Origin: Pseudonocardia asaccharolytica DSM 44247 = NBRC 16224
GTDB lineage: Bacteria > Actinomycetota > Actinomycetes > Mycobacteriales > Pseudonocardiaceae
Direction of reading: 5' to 3'
Assembly (NCBI RefSeq): GCF_000423625.1
Contig: NZ_AUII01000007.1
Span: 1-64,000, forward strand
DNA length: 64,000 nt
Position numbers and translations under genes: made by a program
Shown: piece by piece, positions 1-10,802 of the stretch
Layout: each line of letters starts with the position of its first letter
How positions within the stretch are numbered: position 1 is the stretch's first letter
Notes under the pieces: generated by a model
The model's database searches: none
Told to the model about the DNA's origin: nothing
Seen by the model: the letters and a program-made list of their open reading frames with translations, nothing else

Positions 1-2
1 AC

Positions 3-614
3 CGCGGCCGCACCCCCGCGCAGACCCTGCACGAGCGGCTCACCGGCGCCCCCCGCGGCGCGACCGGCCCGGCCGGCGACACCGCCGCCGCGGTCACCGC
101 CGCCTTCGTCGCCACCCTGCGCGCGATCAACGCGCAGATCGACGCGCTCGCCGCCCGGATCGCCGAGCAGCTCGCCCTGCACCCCGACGCCCCGATCTTC
201 ACCAGCCTGCCCCGCGCCGGCACCCTGCGCGCCGCCCGGCTGCTCACCGAGATCGGCGACACCCGCGGCCGATTCCCCACCGCAGACTCCCTGGCCTGCC
301 TCGCCGGCGTCGCACCCTCCACCCGGCAGTCCGGCAAGATCCGCGCCCTCGGCTTCCGCTGGGGCGCGGACAAGCAACTCCGCGACGCGCTCTGCGACTT
401 CGCCGGCGACAGCGTCAAGGCCAACCCCTGGGCCGCCGACCTCTACCGCCGAGCTCGCGACCGCGGACACGACCACCCGCACGCCGTCCGCGTCCCCGCC
501 CGCGCCCGGACCAACATCATCTGGGCCTGCTGGACCACTCCCACGCCCTACGACCCAAGCCGACACCACGCGCTCCAACGCGTCCTCAACCAAGACCAAT
601 CGGCCGCGGCTTGA
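3..614 (+). CDS. IS110-family transposase, C-terminal part (5' end outside window)
   Basis: The frame is open from the window edge to TGA at 612-614 (about 203 residues), so the N-terminal RuvC-like DEDD domain is not in view. What is seen matches the C-terminal Transposase_20 region: LPRAGTLRAARLLTEIGD, then RFPTADSLACLAGVAPSTRQSGK, RWGADKQLRDAL, and HPHAVRVPARARTNIIWACW. In IS110 enzymes a conserved Ser in this part (probably in APSTRQSG) is thought to be the nucleophile, working with a bridge RNA. The gene sits beyond the 3' end of arc, where actinobacteria usually carry dop-pup-prcBA. Whether the element is intact cannot be judged here. Confidence 0.85.
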   Translation, partial: RGRTPAQTLHERLTGAPRGATGPAGDTAAAVTAAFVATLRAINAQIDALAARIAEQLALHPDAPIFTSLPRAGTLRAARLLTEIGDTRGRFPTADSLACLAGVAPSTRQSGKIRALGFRWGADKQLRDALCDFAGDSVKANPWAADLYRRARDRGHDHPHAVRVPARARTNIIWACWTTPTPYDPSRHHALQRVLNQDQSAAA

Positions 615-791
615 CCCAGGGCAACTCATGCCGGGACCGTAATGCGGGTTCCCCCGCGCCGTCGTGAACGGATCGGCCAGCCCGCAATGACGCCCCCCGC
701 GCATCGTGGAGCCATAACGCGCCCCCGGCCGCGTCCTCAGCCGCGTTGTGGAGCCATGACGTCGCTGCCTGGGGCGGGGCGCGCGACCGAA
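615..791. repeat. Non-coding flank of the IS110 gene with short direct repeats
   Basis: No gene is visible between the transposase stop and the arc terminator. GTGGAGCCATAACG (706-719) recurs as GTGGAGCCATGACG (748-761), 13 of 14 identical. A related piece, CAATGACGCCCCCC, lies near 685. These could belong to the IS110 right end or to its target, but without the other end the boundary cannot be set. Confidence 0.4.
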
Positions 792-838
792 CGCCACGAG
801 CGGGTCCCGCCCGGACCGGGCGGGACCCGCTCGTGGCG
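792..838 (-). terminator. Perfect hairpin terminator after arc
   Basis: A perfect inverted repeat has 23-nt arms (792-814 and 816-838) around one base. It starts 5 nt beyond the arc stop codon. The arms are very GC rich and there is no strong T-tract on the minus strand, as is common for actinobacterial terminators. Being symmetric, it could also stop reading from the transposase side. Confidence 0.75.
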
Positions 839-843
839 GTTGG

Positions 844-2661
844 CTACAGGTACTGGCCGGTGTTCGAGGCGGTGTCGATCGCCCGCCCGGTCTCGGCGTT
901 CTTGCCGGTGACCAGCGTGCGGATGTAGACGATCCGCTCGCCCTTCTTGCCCGAGATCCGCGCCCAGTCGTCCGGGTTGGTCGTGTTGGGCAGGTCCTCG
1001 TTCTCGGCGAACTCGTCGACGATCGCGTCGAGCAGATGCTGCACGCGCAGGCCCGGCTGGCCCGTCTCCAGCACCGACTTGATCGCCGACTTCTTCGACC
1101 GGTCCACGATGTTCTGGATCATCGCGCCGGAATTGAAGTCCTTGAAGTACAGGGTCTCCTTGTCACCGTTGGCGTAGGTGACCTCGAGGAACCGGTTCTC
1201 CTCGGACTCGTCGTACATCCGTTCGACCACGCGCTGGATCATCGCGTCGATGCAGGCCTTGCGGTTGCCGGCGAACTCGGCGAGATCGTCGTCGTGGATC
1301 GGCAGCGTCTCGGTCAGGTACTTGGAGAAGATGTCCCGCGCCGCCTCGGCGTCCGGCCGCTCGATCTTGATCTTCACGTCGAGCCTGCCCGGCCGCAGGA
1401 TGGCGGGGTCGATCATGTCCTCGCGGTTGGAGGCACCGATGACGATGACGTTCTCCAGGCCCTCGACACCGTCGATCTCACTCAGCAGCTGGGGCACGAT
1501 CGTCGTCTCGACGTCGGAGGACACCCCCGAGCCGCGGGTCCGGAAGATCGAGTCCATCTCGTCGAAGAACACGATGACCGGAGTTCCCTCGGACGCCTTC
1601 TCGCGCGCCCGCTGGAAGATCAACCGGATGTGCCGCTCGGTCTCGCCGACGAACTTGTTGAGCAGCTCCGGGCCCTTGATGTTGAGGAAGAACGACTTGG
1701 CCTCATCCGGATCGTCGCCCCGCACCGAGGCCACCTTCTTGGCCAGCGAGTTCGCCACCGCCTTCGCGATGAGCGTCTTACCACAGCCGGGCGGACCGTA
1801 GAGCAGCACGCCCTTCGGCGGGCGCAGCTCGTACTCCCGGAACAGCTCGCCGTGCAGGAACGGCAGCTCGACCGCATCGCGGATCTGCTCGATCTGCCGG
1901 AACAGGCCGCCGATATCGTCGTAGGCGACATCGGGCACCTCCTCCAGCACGAGATCCTCCACCTCGGCCTTGGGCACCCGCTCGTAGGCATAGCCGGCCT
2001 TCGTATCGACCAGCAGCGAGTCGCCGGGCTTGAGCGGCACCGCGTCCGGGTTGTCCTCGCTCGGGAACAGCGGGTCGGCGAGCCAGACCACCCGCTCCTC
2101 GTCGGCGTGCCCGACCACCAGTGCGCGTCCGGCAACGCCGTCCGCGGTGGGCTCGGCCAGCACCTCGCGCAACCCGCACACCTCGCCGATGCGGTCGTAG
2201 TCGCCGGCCTCGACGACGGTGAGCGCCTCGTTCAGTCGCACGGTCTGGCCGTTGCGCAGCTCCTCGGTCTGCACGGCCGGGGACACCGCGACCCGCATCC
2301 GCCGTCCCGAGGTGAACACGTCCACCGTCTCGTCGGGGTAACGCGCCAGGAACACCCCGTAGCCGCTGGGCGGCTGCGCGAGCCGGTCGACCTCCTCGCG
2401 CAGCGCGACGAGCTGGCTGCGCGCCTCCTTCAGGGTCTCGGTCAACTTCTCGTTGCGGGCACTCAGCTGGGAGAGCCTGCTGGCCGATTCCGCGAGCCGC
2501 TGTTCCAGAATCCGGGTGTGCCGGGGGGATTCCGTGAGCTTGCGCCGCAGCAGCGCGACCTCTTCCTCGAGGAAGCGGATCTGGGCGCTCGCCTCGGCAG
2601 GAGTCAGATTCCCGTGGTCACCCGAGCCGTGCCTGCCGGGACCGTCATCGTAGGGGTTCAC
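844..2661 (-). CDS. arc: Proteasome-associated AAA+ ATPase (ARC/Mpa)
   Basis: This is the ring ATPase that recognises pupylated proteins and feeds them to the 20S proteasome. The 605-residue product has an N-terminal coiled coil at about 25-85 (the Pup-binding helix), an OB-type interdomain at about 95-235, and one AAA module with Walker A GPPGCGKT at 289-296 and Walker [11 protein letters not shown] near 350. It ends in QYL, like the Mpa tail that gates the proteasome. The GTG start at 2659-2661 has the ribosome site GGAGGGAGG 5 nt upstream. It lies 160 nt downstream of trmI on the same strand. The usual dop and pup genes are not in the window. Confidence 0.95.
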   Translation of the reverse strand: MNPYDDGPGRHGSGDHGNLTPAEASAQIRFLEEEVALLRRKLTESPRHTRILEQRLAESASRLSQLSARNEKLTETLKEARSQLVALREEVDRLAQPPSGYGVFLARYPDETVDVFTSGRRMRVAVSPAVQTEELRNGQTVRLNEALTVVEAGDYDRIGEVCGLREVLAEPTADGVAGRALVVGHADEERVVWLADPLFPSEDNPDAVPLKPGDSLLVDTKAGYAYERVPKAEVEDLVLEEVPDVAYDDIGGLFRQIEQIRDAVELPFLHGELFREYELRPPKGVLLYGPPGCGKTLIAKAVANSLAKKVASVRGDDPDEAKSFFLNIKGPELLNKFVGETERHIRLIFQRAREKASEGTPVIVFFDEMDSIFRTRGSGVSSDVETTIVPQLLSEIDGVEGLENVIVIGASNREDMIDPAILRPGRLDVKIKIERPDAEAARDIFSKYLTETLPIHDDDLAEFAGNRKACIDAMIQRVVERMYDESEENRFLEVTYANGDKETLYFKDFNSGAMIQNIVDRSKKSAIKSVLETGQPGLRVQHLLDAIVDEFAENEDLPNTTNPDDWARISGKKGERIVYIRTLVTGKNAETGRAIDTASNTGQYL

Positions 2662-2690
2662 GGCGTCCTCCCTCCGTGTTCCGTTTCCAT

Positions 2691-2696
2691 ACGGTA
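2691..2696 (-). promoter_or_regulatory. Candidate -10 box of arc
   Basis: TACCGT on the minus strand lies 29 nt before the arc GTG. It leaves room for a short leader that contains the GGAGGGAGG site at 2667-2675. No clear -35 box was seen. Confidence 0.4.
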
Positions 2697-2821
2697 CCTG
2701 CGAACCCGATCCGCAGCCGTGCGGCGAATCGGTGATCCATCACTCAGCCGGACGGCACCTTGACCCGGTACCCATGTCTGCTTTCTGTAGCACGGAGCGA
2801 GAGGATACGGCCTACTTCCCT

Positions 2822-4697
<1,876 letters not shown>

Positions 4698-4707
4698 GCC
4701 GGAAGGC

Positions 4708-5526
4708 ATGATCGGTCGGGTGAGCGAGTTCGAGCCCTTCTACAAGCCGTTGGACGATCCCGAGGGCGCCCGCTTCTTCGCGACCTTCTCCACGACCGGT
4801 CCCTGGTTCGCCGACGTCCAACATCTCGGCCCGCCGTCGGCGCTGCTCATCCGCGCCCTCGAACGCTGCGCGCGGGGCCGGCCCGACGGGGCTGCGATGA
4901 CCCTGACCCGGATCACGGTCGAGGTGCTCGGCCCGGTCCCGGCAGGCGAGGTCGAGGTGCGCGCCGGGGTCGAGCGGCCCGGCCGGACGATCGAGTTGCT
5001 CGCCGCGGAGATGACCGCGGGCGGACGGGCCGTGCTGCGGGCGCGGGCGTGGCGGCTCGCGGTCAGCGACACCACGGCGGTGGCCGTCGGTCAGGCCGAG
5101 CCGCTGCCCGGGCCGGAGCAGGCTACGGCCCGCCCGGAGCGACCGGACGGCTGGCTGCCCGGATTCCTCGACGCGATGGAGTGGCGCTGGCTCCGCGGGT
5201 GGCTGGGCACGCAGGGTCCCGGCCGGGCGTGGATGCGCCAGCGGGTTCCGCTGGTGGACGGCGAGGAGCCCAGCGCCCTGCAGCGGCTCGCTGTCGTGGC
5301 CGACTCGGCCAACGGTGTCGCCGCGCCGTTGGACGTGCGGCAGTGGCTGTTCGTCAACACCGAGCTGACGCTGCACCTGCACCGGTCGCCCACCGGGGAG
5401 TGGATCGGCGTGGACGCCGCGACGGTCGTCGGCCCGAACGGCGCGGGAACCGTGTCGGCGCTGCTGTTCGACGAGGCCGGGCATACCGGGCGCGCGGCCC
5501 AGAGCCTGACGATTCGGCCCAGGTAA
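4708..5526 (+). CDS. Acyl-CoA thioesterase-family (hot-dog) protein
   Basis: A product of 272 residues with the look of a double hot-dog thioesterase: an N-terminal fold with PPSALLIRALERC and MTLTRITVEVLGPVPAGEVEV, and a C-terminal fold with QWLFVNTELTLHLHRSPTGEWIG. The WLFVNTELTLHLHR stretch is typical of the actinobacterial thioesterase family proteins. The ATG at 4708 has GGAAGG 1 nt upstream of GC-ATG; a GTG at 4720 with better spacing is an alternative. It starts 10 nt after the nuclease gene, so the two are probably cotranscribed. The acyl substrate is not predictable. Confidence 0.8.
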   Translation: MIGRVSEFEPFYKPLDDPEGARFFATFSTTGPWFADVQHLGPPSALLIRALERCARGRPDGAAMTLTRITVEVLGPVPAGEVEVRAGVERPGRTIELLAAEMTAGGRAVLRARAWRLAVSDTTAVAVGQAEPLPGPEQATARPERPDGWLPGFLDAMEWRWLRGWLGTQGPGRAWMRQRVPLVDGEEPSALQRLAVVADSANGVAAPLDVRQWLFVNTELTLHLHRSPTGEWIGVDAATVVGPNGAGTVSALLFDEAGHTGRAAQSLTIRPR

Positions 5527-5534
5527 CGAGGCCT

Positions 5535-5576
5535 CGTGAGTGCGTAACAGTGTTCTCACACTGTTACGCACTCACG
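5535..5576. terminator. 40-nt palindrome, copy 1 (bidirectional terminator)
   Basis: The arm CGTGAGTGCGTAACAGTG (5535-5552) is matched perfectly by 5559-5576 around a 6-nt centre TTCTCA. It sits between two convergent genes, 9 nt after the thioesterase stop, and its right arm contains the hisG stop codon (TGA at 5572-5574 on the minus strand). It belongs to a family of five copies in the window. Confidence 0.8.
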
Positions 5577-6465
5577 GGTGTCCTGGGCCCCGGCCGTCGA
5601 CCGCGCGGCAGGAGCGGATCTCGGAGGACAGGATGGCGCGAGCGCCGAGCTCGGCGAGCTGGTCCATCACGGCGTTGGCGCATCGGCGGCGCACCATCGA
5701 GCGGACCGCGACCCAGCTCGGGTCGGCGAGCGGAGAGATCGTCGGGGCCTGCAACCCCGGGGTGATCTGCTTGGCCTCCTCGAGCACGCGCAGCGGGCAG
5801 TCGTAGTCGAGCATCAGGTACTGCCGGGCGTAGACGACGCCGCGCAGCCGCTCGGTGAAGACCGATTTGGCTCGCTTGACCTCGTCGGTCTCGACACGGT
5901 CCGGACGCGGCTCGCGCTCGATGAGCATGGCTTCGGACTCGGCAATCGGCTCACCGATGACCTTCAGCCCGTGCTGGCGCAGCGTGCGACCGGAGGACAC
6001 CACATCGGCAATGGCGTCGGCGAGGCCGAGCTGCACCGAGATCTCCACCGCACCGTCCAGCTTGATGATCTTCGCACCGATCCGCTTGCCGCTCAGGTGC
6101 GAGCGGACCAGCCGCGGGTAGGACGTCGCGATGGTCTTCCCGTCGAGGTCCTCGAGCTTCCAGTCGAACCGCGCGGGAGCCGCGAACCGGAACTTCGACG
6201 CCCCGAAACCGAGCGGCAGCACGTCGTGGACCTGGCTGCCCGACTCCTCCATGAGGTCGTGCCCGGTCACCCCGAGCTGCAGATCACCCGAGCCGACGTA
6301 GGTCGCGATGTCTTTCGGTCGCAGGTAGAAGAACTCGATTCCGTTCTCCTCGTCGATCACGCTGAGATCGCGCGAGTCGGACCGCTGCCGGTATCCCGCC
6401 TCCCGCATCATCGTGGCCGCGGGCTCAGCGAGGGTGCCCTTGTTCGGGAGGGCAACGCGCAGCAT
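5572..6465 (-). CDS. hisG: ATP phosphoribosyltransferase (long form)
   Basis: The first step of histidine synthesis: ATP plus PRPP give phosphoribosyl-ATP. The 297-residue length is that of the homohexameric long HisG with the C-terminal regulatory (histidine-binding) domain at about 215-290. Seen: [32 protein letters not shown], and the PRPP loop region at [21 protein letters not shown]. The ATG at 6465 has GAGGAAG 4 nt upstream. It follows hisE by 41 nt on the same strand, so an operon is likely. The stop codon lies inside the palindrome at 5535-5576. Confidence 0.95.
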   Translation of the reverse strand: MLRVALPNKGTLAEPAATMMREAGYRQRSDSRDLSVIDEENGIEFFYLRPKDIATYVGSGDLQLGVTGHDLMEESGSQVHDVLPLGFGASKFRFAAPARFDWKLEDLDGKTIATSYPRLVRSHLSGKRIGAKIIKLDGAVEISVQLGLADAIADVVSSGRTLRQHGLKVIGEPIAESEAMLIEREPRPDRVETDEVKRAKSVFTERLRGVVYARQYLMLDYDCPLRVLEEAKQITPGLQAPTISPLADPSWVAVRSMVRRRCANAVMDQLAELGARAILSSEIRSCRAVDGRGPGHP

Positions 6466-6506
6466 GGGTCTTCCTCTTTCCGCTACAACGAGCGTCGTGG
6501 TGCGAA

Positions 6507-6770
6507 CTACAGGAACTTGTAGACGTCTTCGAGGGTGAGCCCGCGACCGAGCATCAGCACCTGGACGCGGTAGAGAAGCTGCGAGATCTCCTCGGCGAGC
6601 GCGTCGTCGGACTCGTGTTCGGCCGCCAGCCAGACCTCGCCGGCCTCCTCGAGCAGCTTCTTGCCCTGCGCGTGGACACCGGCGTCGAGCGCGGCCACCG
6701 TTCCCGATCCGGCCGGTCGGCCGGCCGCCTTTTCGGTGAGCTCGACGAACAGCTCGTCAAAGGTCTTCAC
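6507..6770 (-). CDS. hisE: Phosphoribosyl-ATP pyrophosphatase
   Basis: The second step of histidine synthesis, hydrolysing PR-ATP to PR-AMP. The 87-residue all-helical MazG-like protein carries [18 protein letters not shown], whose EExxE plus the downstream [10 protein letters not shown] helix make the magnesium site. The GTG start at 6768-6770 is preceded by AAGGGG 9 nt upstream. The split hisE-hisG pair, away from the other his genes, is the usual actinobacterial arrangement. Confidence 0.95.
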   Translation of the reverse strand: MKTFDELFVELTEKAAGRPAGSGTVAALDAGVHAQGKKLLEEAGEVWLAAEHESDDALAEEISQLLYRVQVLMLGRGLTLEDVYKFL

Positions 6771-7090
6771 GTCGATTATCCCCTTGGGTATCCGCGCCCG
6801 CTCGGTGTCAGTCAGTGTTCTACCCCTCGCATCCGCCCACCGTCCGGCAGGCCCGTCGTGCTGCTATCGGATCGCGCGCTGCGCTGGACGGCGCGGCGGG
6901 CCCGGCGGTCCCCCAGCTCAGGGCGCTGTCCGAGCGAACCAGCCGACGGTGAGCGGATCTCGGGACAGGCCCAACGGTCGCATGGCGCGGGATCGGCGGA
7001 AACCCTGCGGTGTGCGGACGGCCCCGGTAGCCGCCCCGGGATCCTGTGATATTGCTCGCACTGCGCCGTCCCCGCTGATGAGCGTGGCCG
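6771..7090. other. Intergenic region upstream of hisE
   Basis: About 320 nt between hisE and the palindrome that follows metH. No reading frame with convincing codon bias or a family match was found on either strand. The hisE promoter should lie at the low-coordinate end, but no unambiguous -10/-35 pair was seen. Confidence 0.4.
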
Positions 7091-7130
7091 GTGAGTGCGT
7101 AACAGTGTTCCAACACTGTTACGCACTCAC
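7091..7130. terminator. 40-nt palindrome, copy 2 (after metH)
   Basis: GTGAGTGCGTAACAGTGTT (7091-7109), centre CC, and a perfect complement at 7112-7130. It lies 8 nt beyond the metH stop and separates metH from the codirectional hisE-hisG operon. Confidence 0.8.
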
Positions 7131-7138
7131 GGGGGGAT

Positions 7139-10100
7139 CTAGCCCGCGTTGAAGTACTTCGCCTCCGGATGGTGCGAGACCAGGGCGTCGGTGGACTGTT
7201 CGGGATGCAGTTGCAGTTCCTCGGACAGTTCGACGCCGATCCGGCCCGGCTCCAGCAGCTCGACGATCTTGCGCCTGTCCTCCAGGTTGGGGCACGCCCC
7301 GTAACCCAGCGAGTAGCGGGCACCGCGGTAGCCGAGCTTGAAGAACTCCTCGACGTCGGAGGGGTCCTCGAGGGAGACGCTGTCACCGCCGTCGAACGTC
7401 AGCTCCTCGCGGACCCGCCGGTGCCAGTACTCGGCCAGCGCCTCGGTGAGCTGCACGCCCAGGCCGTGCACCTCCAGATAGTCGCGGTAGGCGTCCTTGG
7501 CGAACAGCTCTGCCGCATACTGGGCTATCGGGCTGCCCATGGTCACCAGGTGCAACGGCAGCACGTCCACCTCACCGTCGGCCACGGCCAGCTCCCGCGG
7601 ACGCCAGAAGTCGGCGAGGCACAGGTGCCGGTCGCGACGCTGGCGCGGGAAGCGGAACCGGAAGCGCTCGGCCGCGTCGGCCCGCGGCTCGGTCAGGACG
7701 ACCAGCTCGTCGCGGTCGGCGACGGCCGGGAAGTACCCGTAGACGACGGCCGCGTGGGCGAACACCCCCTCGGTCGCCAGCCGCTCCAGCCAGTAGCGCA
7801 GCCGCGGCCTGCCCTCGGCCTCGACGAGCTCGGCGTAGGACGGCCCCGACCCGCCCTTGGAGCCGCGCAACCCCCACTGACCGAGGAACAGCGCCCGCTC
7901 GTCGACCATGCCGGAGTACTCGGCCAGCGCGATCCCGCGCGCCACCCGGGTGCCCCAGAACGGCGGCGTGGGCAGCGGGTTGTCCAGCGCGACGTCGGAC
8001 CGCTCCGGCAGCGGGCCGGCCGCCTCGGCCTCGGCGGCCCTGCGCTTGGCCGCGATCCGCTTGGAGCGCTCGTGGCGGGCCTTCCGCTCGGCGGCCTTCG
8101 CCTCCTCCTCGAGATCGAGGGCCGGCGCGTCGCCGCGGGCCCGCGCCATCGTGGCATCCATCAGCCGCAGGCCCTCGAACGCGTCGCGGGCGTAGGAGAC
8201 CCGGCCTTCGTAGACCTCCGAGAGGTCGTTCTCGACGTACGAGCGGGTCAGCGCGGCCCCGCCGAGCAACACCGGCAGCCTCGTCGCCATCCCCCGGGAG
8301 TTCATCTCCTGGAGGTTCTCCTTCATCACCACCGTCGACTTGACCAGCAGCCCGGACATGCCCACCGCGTCGGCCCGGTGCTCCTCGGCAGCGCTCAGGA
8401 TCGTCGAGATCGGTTGCTTGATGCCGAGGTTGACGACCGAGTAGCCGTTGTTGCTCAGGATGATGTCGACGAGGTTCTTGCCGATGTCGTGCACATCGCC
8501 CTTCACGGTGGCGAGCACGATGGTCCCCTTGCCCGCCGCGTCGGACTTCTCCATATGCGGTTCGAGATGCGCGACCGCGCTCTTCATCACCTCGGCGCTC
8601 TGCAGCACGAACGGCAGCTGCATCTGCCCGGAGCCGAACAGGTCGCCGACGGTCTTCATGCCCGCCAGCAACGTGTCGTTGATGATCTCCAGCGCGGGCC
8701 GCTCCCGCAGCGCCGCGTCGAGGTCCTCCTCCAGCCCGCCGCGCTCCCCGTCGACGATGCGCCGCTCCAGCCGCTCGAACAGCGGCAGCGCGGCCAGTTC
8801 CTCGGCCCGGCCTGCCTTCGCCGACGACGCCGTGACCCCGGCGAACAGCTCCATGAACCGGTTCAGCGGGTCGTAGTCGCCCTCGGGCCCCGACCGGCGC
8901 CGGTCGTAGACCAGATCGAGGGCGACGGCGCGCTGCTCGTCGGGAATCTTCGACATCGGCAGGATCTTCGACGCGTGCACGATCGCGGTGTCCAGCCCCG
9001 CGTTGACACATTCGTGCAGGAACACCGAGTTGAGCACCTGCCGGGCGGCGGCGTTCAGTCCGAAGGAGACGTTGGAGATGCCCAGCGTGGTCTGCACCTC
9101 CGGGTGGTGTCGCTTGATCTCGCGGATGGCCTCGATCGTCTCCAGCGCGTCGCGGCGGACCTCCTCCTGGCCCGTGGTGATCGGGAAGGTCAGCGTGTCG
9201 ACGACGATGTCGCAGACCCGCATCCCGTGGTTGGTGGTCAGATCGCGGATCAACCTGTCGGCCACCTGGACCTTGTGGTCCGCGGTGCGGGCCTGCCCTT
9301 TCTCGTCGATGCACAGCGCGACGACCGCGGCCCCGTGCTCACGGACCAGCGCCATCGCCCGCTGGAACCGCGAGCCCTCGTCGTCGCCGTCCTCGTAGTT
9401 GACCGAGTTGACGATGCAGCGCCCGCCGAGGCGCTCCAGACCCGCCTTGAGCACCTCGGGCTCGGTGGAGTCGATCATGATCGGCAGCGTGGAGGCGGTG
9501 GCCAGCCTGCCGGCGAGCTCGGCCATGTCGGCGGCGCCGTCCCGGCCGACGTAATCGACGTTCAGATCGATCATGTGCGCACCCTCGCGGGTCTGCTCGC
9601 GGGCGATCGCGACGCACTCCTCCCAGGCCTGCGCGATCATCGCCTCGCGGAAGGCCTTGGAGCCGTTCGCGTTGGTCCGCTCCCCGACCATGAGCACCGA
9701 GGTGTCCTGCCGGAACGGCACCGAGGAGTACAGCGAGCTCACCCCCGGCTCCGGGCGCGGGTGCCGTGCCGCGGGGGTCACCGCCGCGATGGCCTGCGCG
9801 ACGGCGGTGACGTGCTCCGGGGTCGTGCCGCAGCAGCCGCCGACCAGGCGCAGCCCGTAGTCGCGGACGAACGTGGCCAGCGCCTCGGCCAGCTCGTCGG
9901 GGGTCAGCGGGTACTCGGCGCCGCGGGGGCCCAACCGCGGCAGGCCGGCGTTGGGCATCACCGACAGCGGGATGCGGGCGTGTTTGGACAGTGTGCGCAG
10001 GTGCTCGCTCATCTCGGCGGGGCCGGTGGCGCAGTTGAGCCCGATGAGGTCCACACCCAGCGGTTCGATCGCGGTGAGCGCGGCCCCGATCTCGCTGCCC

Positions 10101-10735
10101 AGTAACATCGTGCCGGTGGTCTCGACGGTGACCTGCGTGATCAGCGGGATCCGCCGGCCCTCCAGTTCCATCGCCCGGCGCAGGCCCAGCACCGCGGCCT
10201 TGACCTGCAACAGGTCCTGGCAGGTCTCGACGACGCAGGCGTCGGCGCCGCCGGCGAGCAGGCCGCGGCCGCATTCGGTGTAGGCGTCGCGCAGCCGGGC
10301 GAAGGTCTCATGTCCCAGCGTCGGGAGCTTGGTGCCGGGGCCGACGGAGCCGAGTACGTAGCGCGGGTGGTCCGGCGTCGTCAGCTCGTCGGCGACCTCG
10401 CGGGCCAGGCTCGCCCCCTTCTCGGCGAGCTCACGGATCCGCTCGGCGCTCTGATATTCGGCGAGGTTGGGCAGATTGGCCCCGAACGTGTTCGTCTCGA
10501 CGGCGTCGGCACCTGCCTCCAGGTAGGCGCGGTGGATCTCGCGCACGACGTCCGGCCGGGTGTCGTTGAGGATCTCGTTACAGCCCTCGAGGCCCCCGAA
10601 ATCGTCCAGGGTCAGCTCGATGGCCTGCAACATCGTGCCCATGGCGCCGTCGGCGACGACGACACGCTCGGCCAGGGTGTCGAGCAGAGTGGTATCGAAT
10701 TCGCGGGAAGCCACAGCGGGCGTCTGAGATGCCAC
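7139..10735 (-). CDS. metH: Cobalamin-dependent methionine synthase
   Basis: Transfers a methyl group from methyltetrahydrofolate via cobalamin to homocysteine. The product of about 1198 residues has all four modules: the homocysteine domain (DGAMGTMLQ near the N-terminus, GGCCGTTPEH zinc cysteines), the pterin domain (VGERTNANGSKAFRE, then MIDLNVDYVGRDG), the B12 domain with DVHDIGKN (His ligand), and the C-terminal activation domain. The frame extends to 10951, but the GTG at 10735 with TAACCT 7 nt upstream is preferred. No cobalamin riboswitch fits in the 67-nt gap to the divergent PAC2 gene. A cobalt/nickel importer lies at 58.7-61.3 kb. Confidence 0.95.
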   Translation of the reverse strand: MASQTPAVASREFDTTLLDTLAERVVVADGAMGTMLQAIELTLDDFGGLEGCNEILNDTRPDVVREIHRAYLEAGADAVETNTFGANLPNLAEYQSAERIRELAEKGASLAREVADELTTPDHPRYVLGSVGPGTKLPTLGHETFARLRDAYTECGRGLLAGGADACVVETCQDLLQVKAAVLGLRRAMELEGRRIPLITQVTVETTGTMLLGSEIGAALTAIEPLGVDLIGLNCATGPAEMSEHLRTLSKHARIPLSVMPNAGLPRLGPRGAEYPLTPDELAEALATFVRDYGLRLVGGCCGTTPEHVTAVAQAIAAVTPAARHPRPEPGVSSLYSSVPFRQDTSVLMVGERTNANGSKAFREAMIAQAWEECVAIAREQTREGAHMIDLNVDYVGRDGAADMAELAGRLATASTLPIMIDSTEPEVLKAGLERLGGRCIVNSVNYEDGDDEGSRFQRAMALVREHGAAVVALCIDEKGQARTADHKVQVADRLIRDLTTNHGMRVCDIVVDTLTFPITTGQEEVRRDALETIEAIREIKRHHPEVQTTLGISNVSFGLNAAARQVLNSVFLHECVNAGLDTAIVHASKILPMSKIPDEQRAVALDLVYDRRRSGPEGDYDPLNRFMELFAGVTASSAKAGRAEELAALPLFERLERRIVDGERGGLEEDLDAALRERPALEIINDTLLAGMKTVGDLFGSGQMQLPFVLQSAEVMKSAVAHLEPHMEKSDAAGKGTIVLATVKGDVHDIGKNLVDIILSNNGYSVVNLGIKQPISTILSAAEEHRADAVGMSGLLVKSTVVMKENLQEMNSRGMATRLPVLLGGAALTRSYVENDLSEVYEGRVSYARDAFEGLRLMDATMARARGDAPALDLEEEAKAAERKARHERSKRIAAKRRAAEAEAAGPLPERSDVALDNPLPTPPFWGTRVARGIALAEYSGMVDERALFLGQWGLRGSKGGSGPSYAELVEAEGRPRLRYWLERLATEGVFAHAAVVYGYFPAVADRDELVVLTEPRADAAERFRFRFPRQRRDRHLCLADFWRPRELAVADGEVDVLPLHLVTMGSPIAQYAAELFAKDAYRDYLEVHGLGVQLTEALAEYWHRRVREELTFDGGDSVSLEDPSDVEEFFKLGYRGARYSLGYGACPNLEDRRKIVELLEPGRIGVELSEELQLHPEQSTDALVSHHPEAKYFNAG

Positions 10736-10742
10736 GACGAAG

Positions 10743-10748
10743 AGGTTA
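10743..10748 (-). promoter_or_regulatory. -10 box for leaderless metH transcript
   Basis: TAACCT (minus strand) ends 7 nt before the GTG start, and no ribosome site lies between. Confidence 0.45.
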
Positions 10749-10790
10749 GCGGCTCGGGGCCCGGGACCCTCGCAATCGGCCGCTCGGCCG

Positions 10791-10796
10791 TAGGCT
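10791..10796 (+). promoter_or_regulatory. -10 box for leaderless PAC2 transcript
   Basis: TAGGCT ends 6 nt before ATG 10803. It is divergent from the metH box, with 42 nt between the two hexamers. Confidence 0.5.
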
Positions 10797-10802
10797 GGAC
10801 TG

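Noticed and set aside
7066..7090. CTGATGAG resembling a hammerhead ribozyme core before palindrome copy 2
   Set aside because: The second core element (GAAA after stem II) and a cleavage-site stem are absent.
7169..10105. Plus-strand open frame of 978 codons opposite metH
   Set aside because: Antisense shadow of a clear methionine synthase; no recognisable motif.
10736..10802. Cobalamin riboswitch for metH
   Set aside because: Only 67 nt separate the divergent start codons; there is no room and no B12-box-like sequence.
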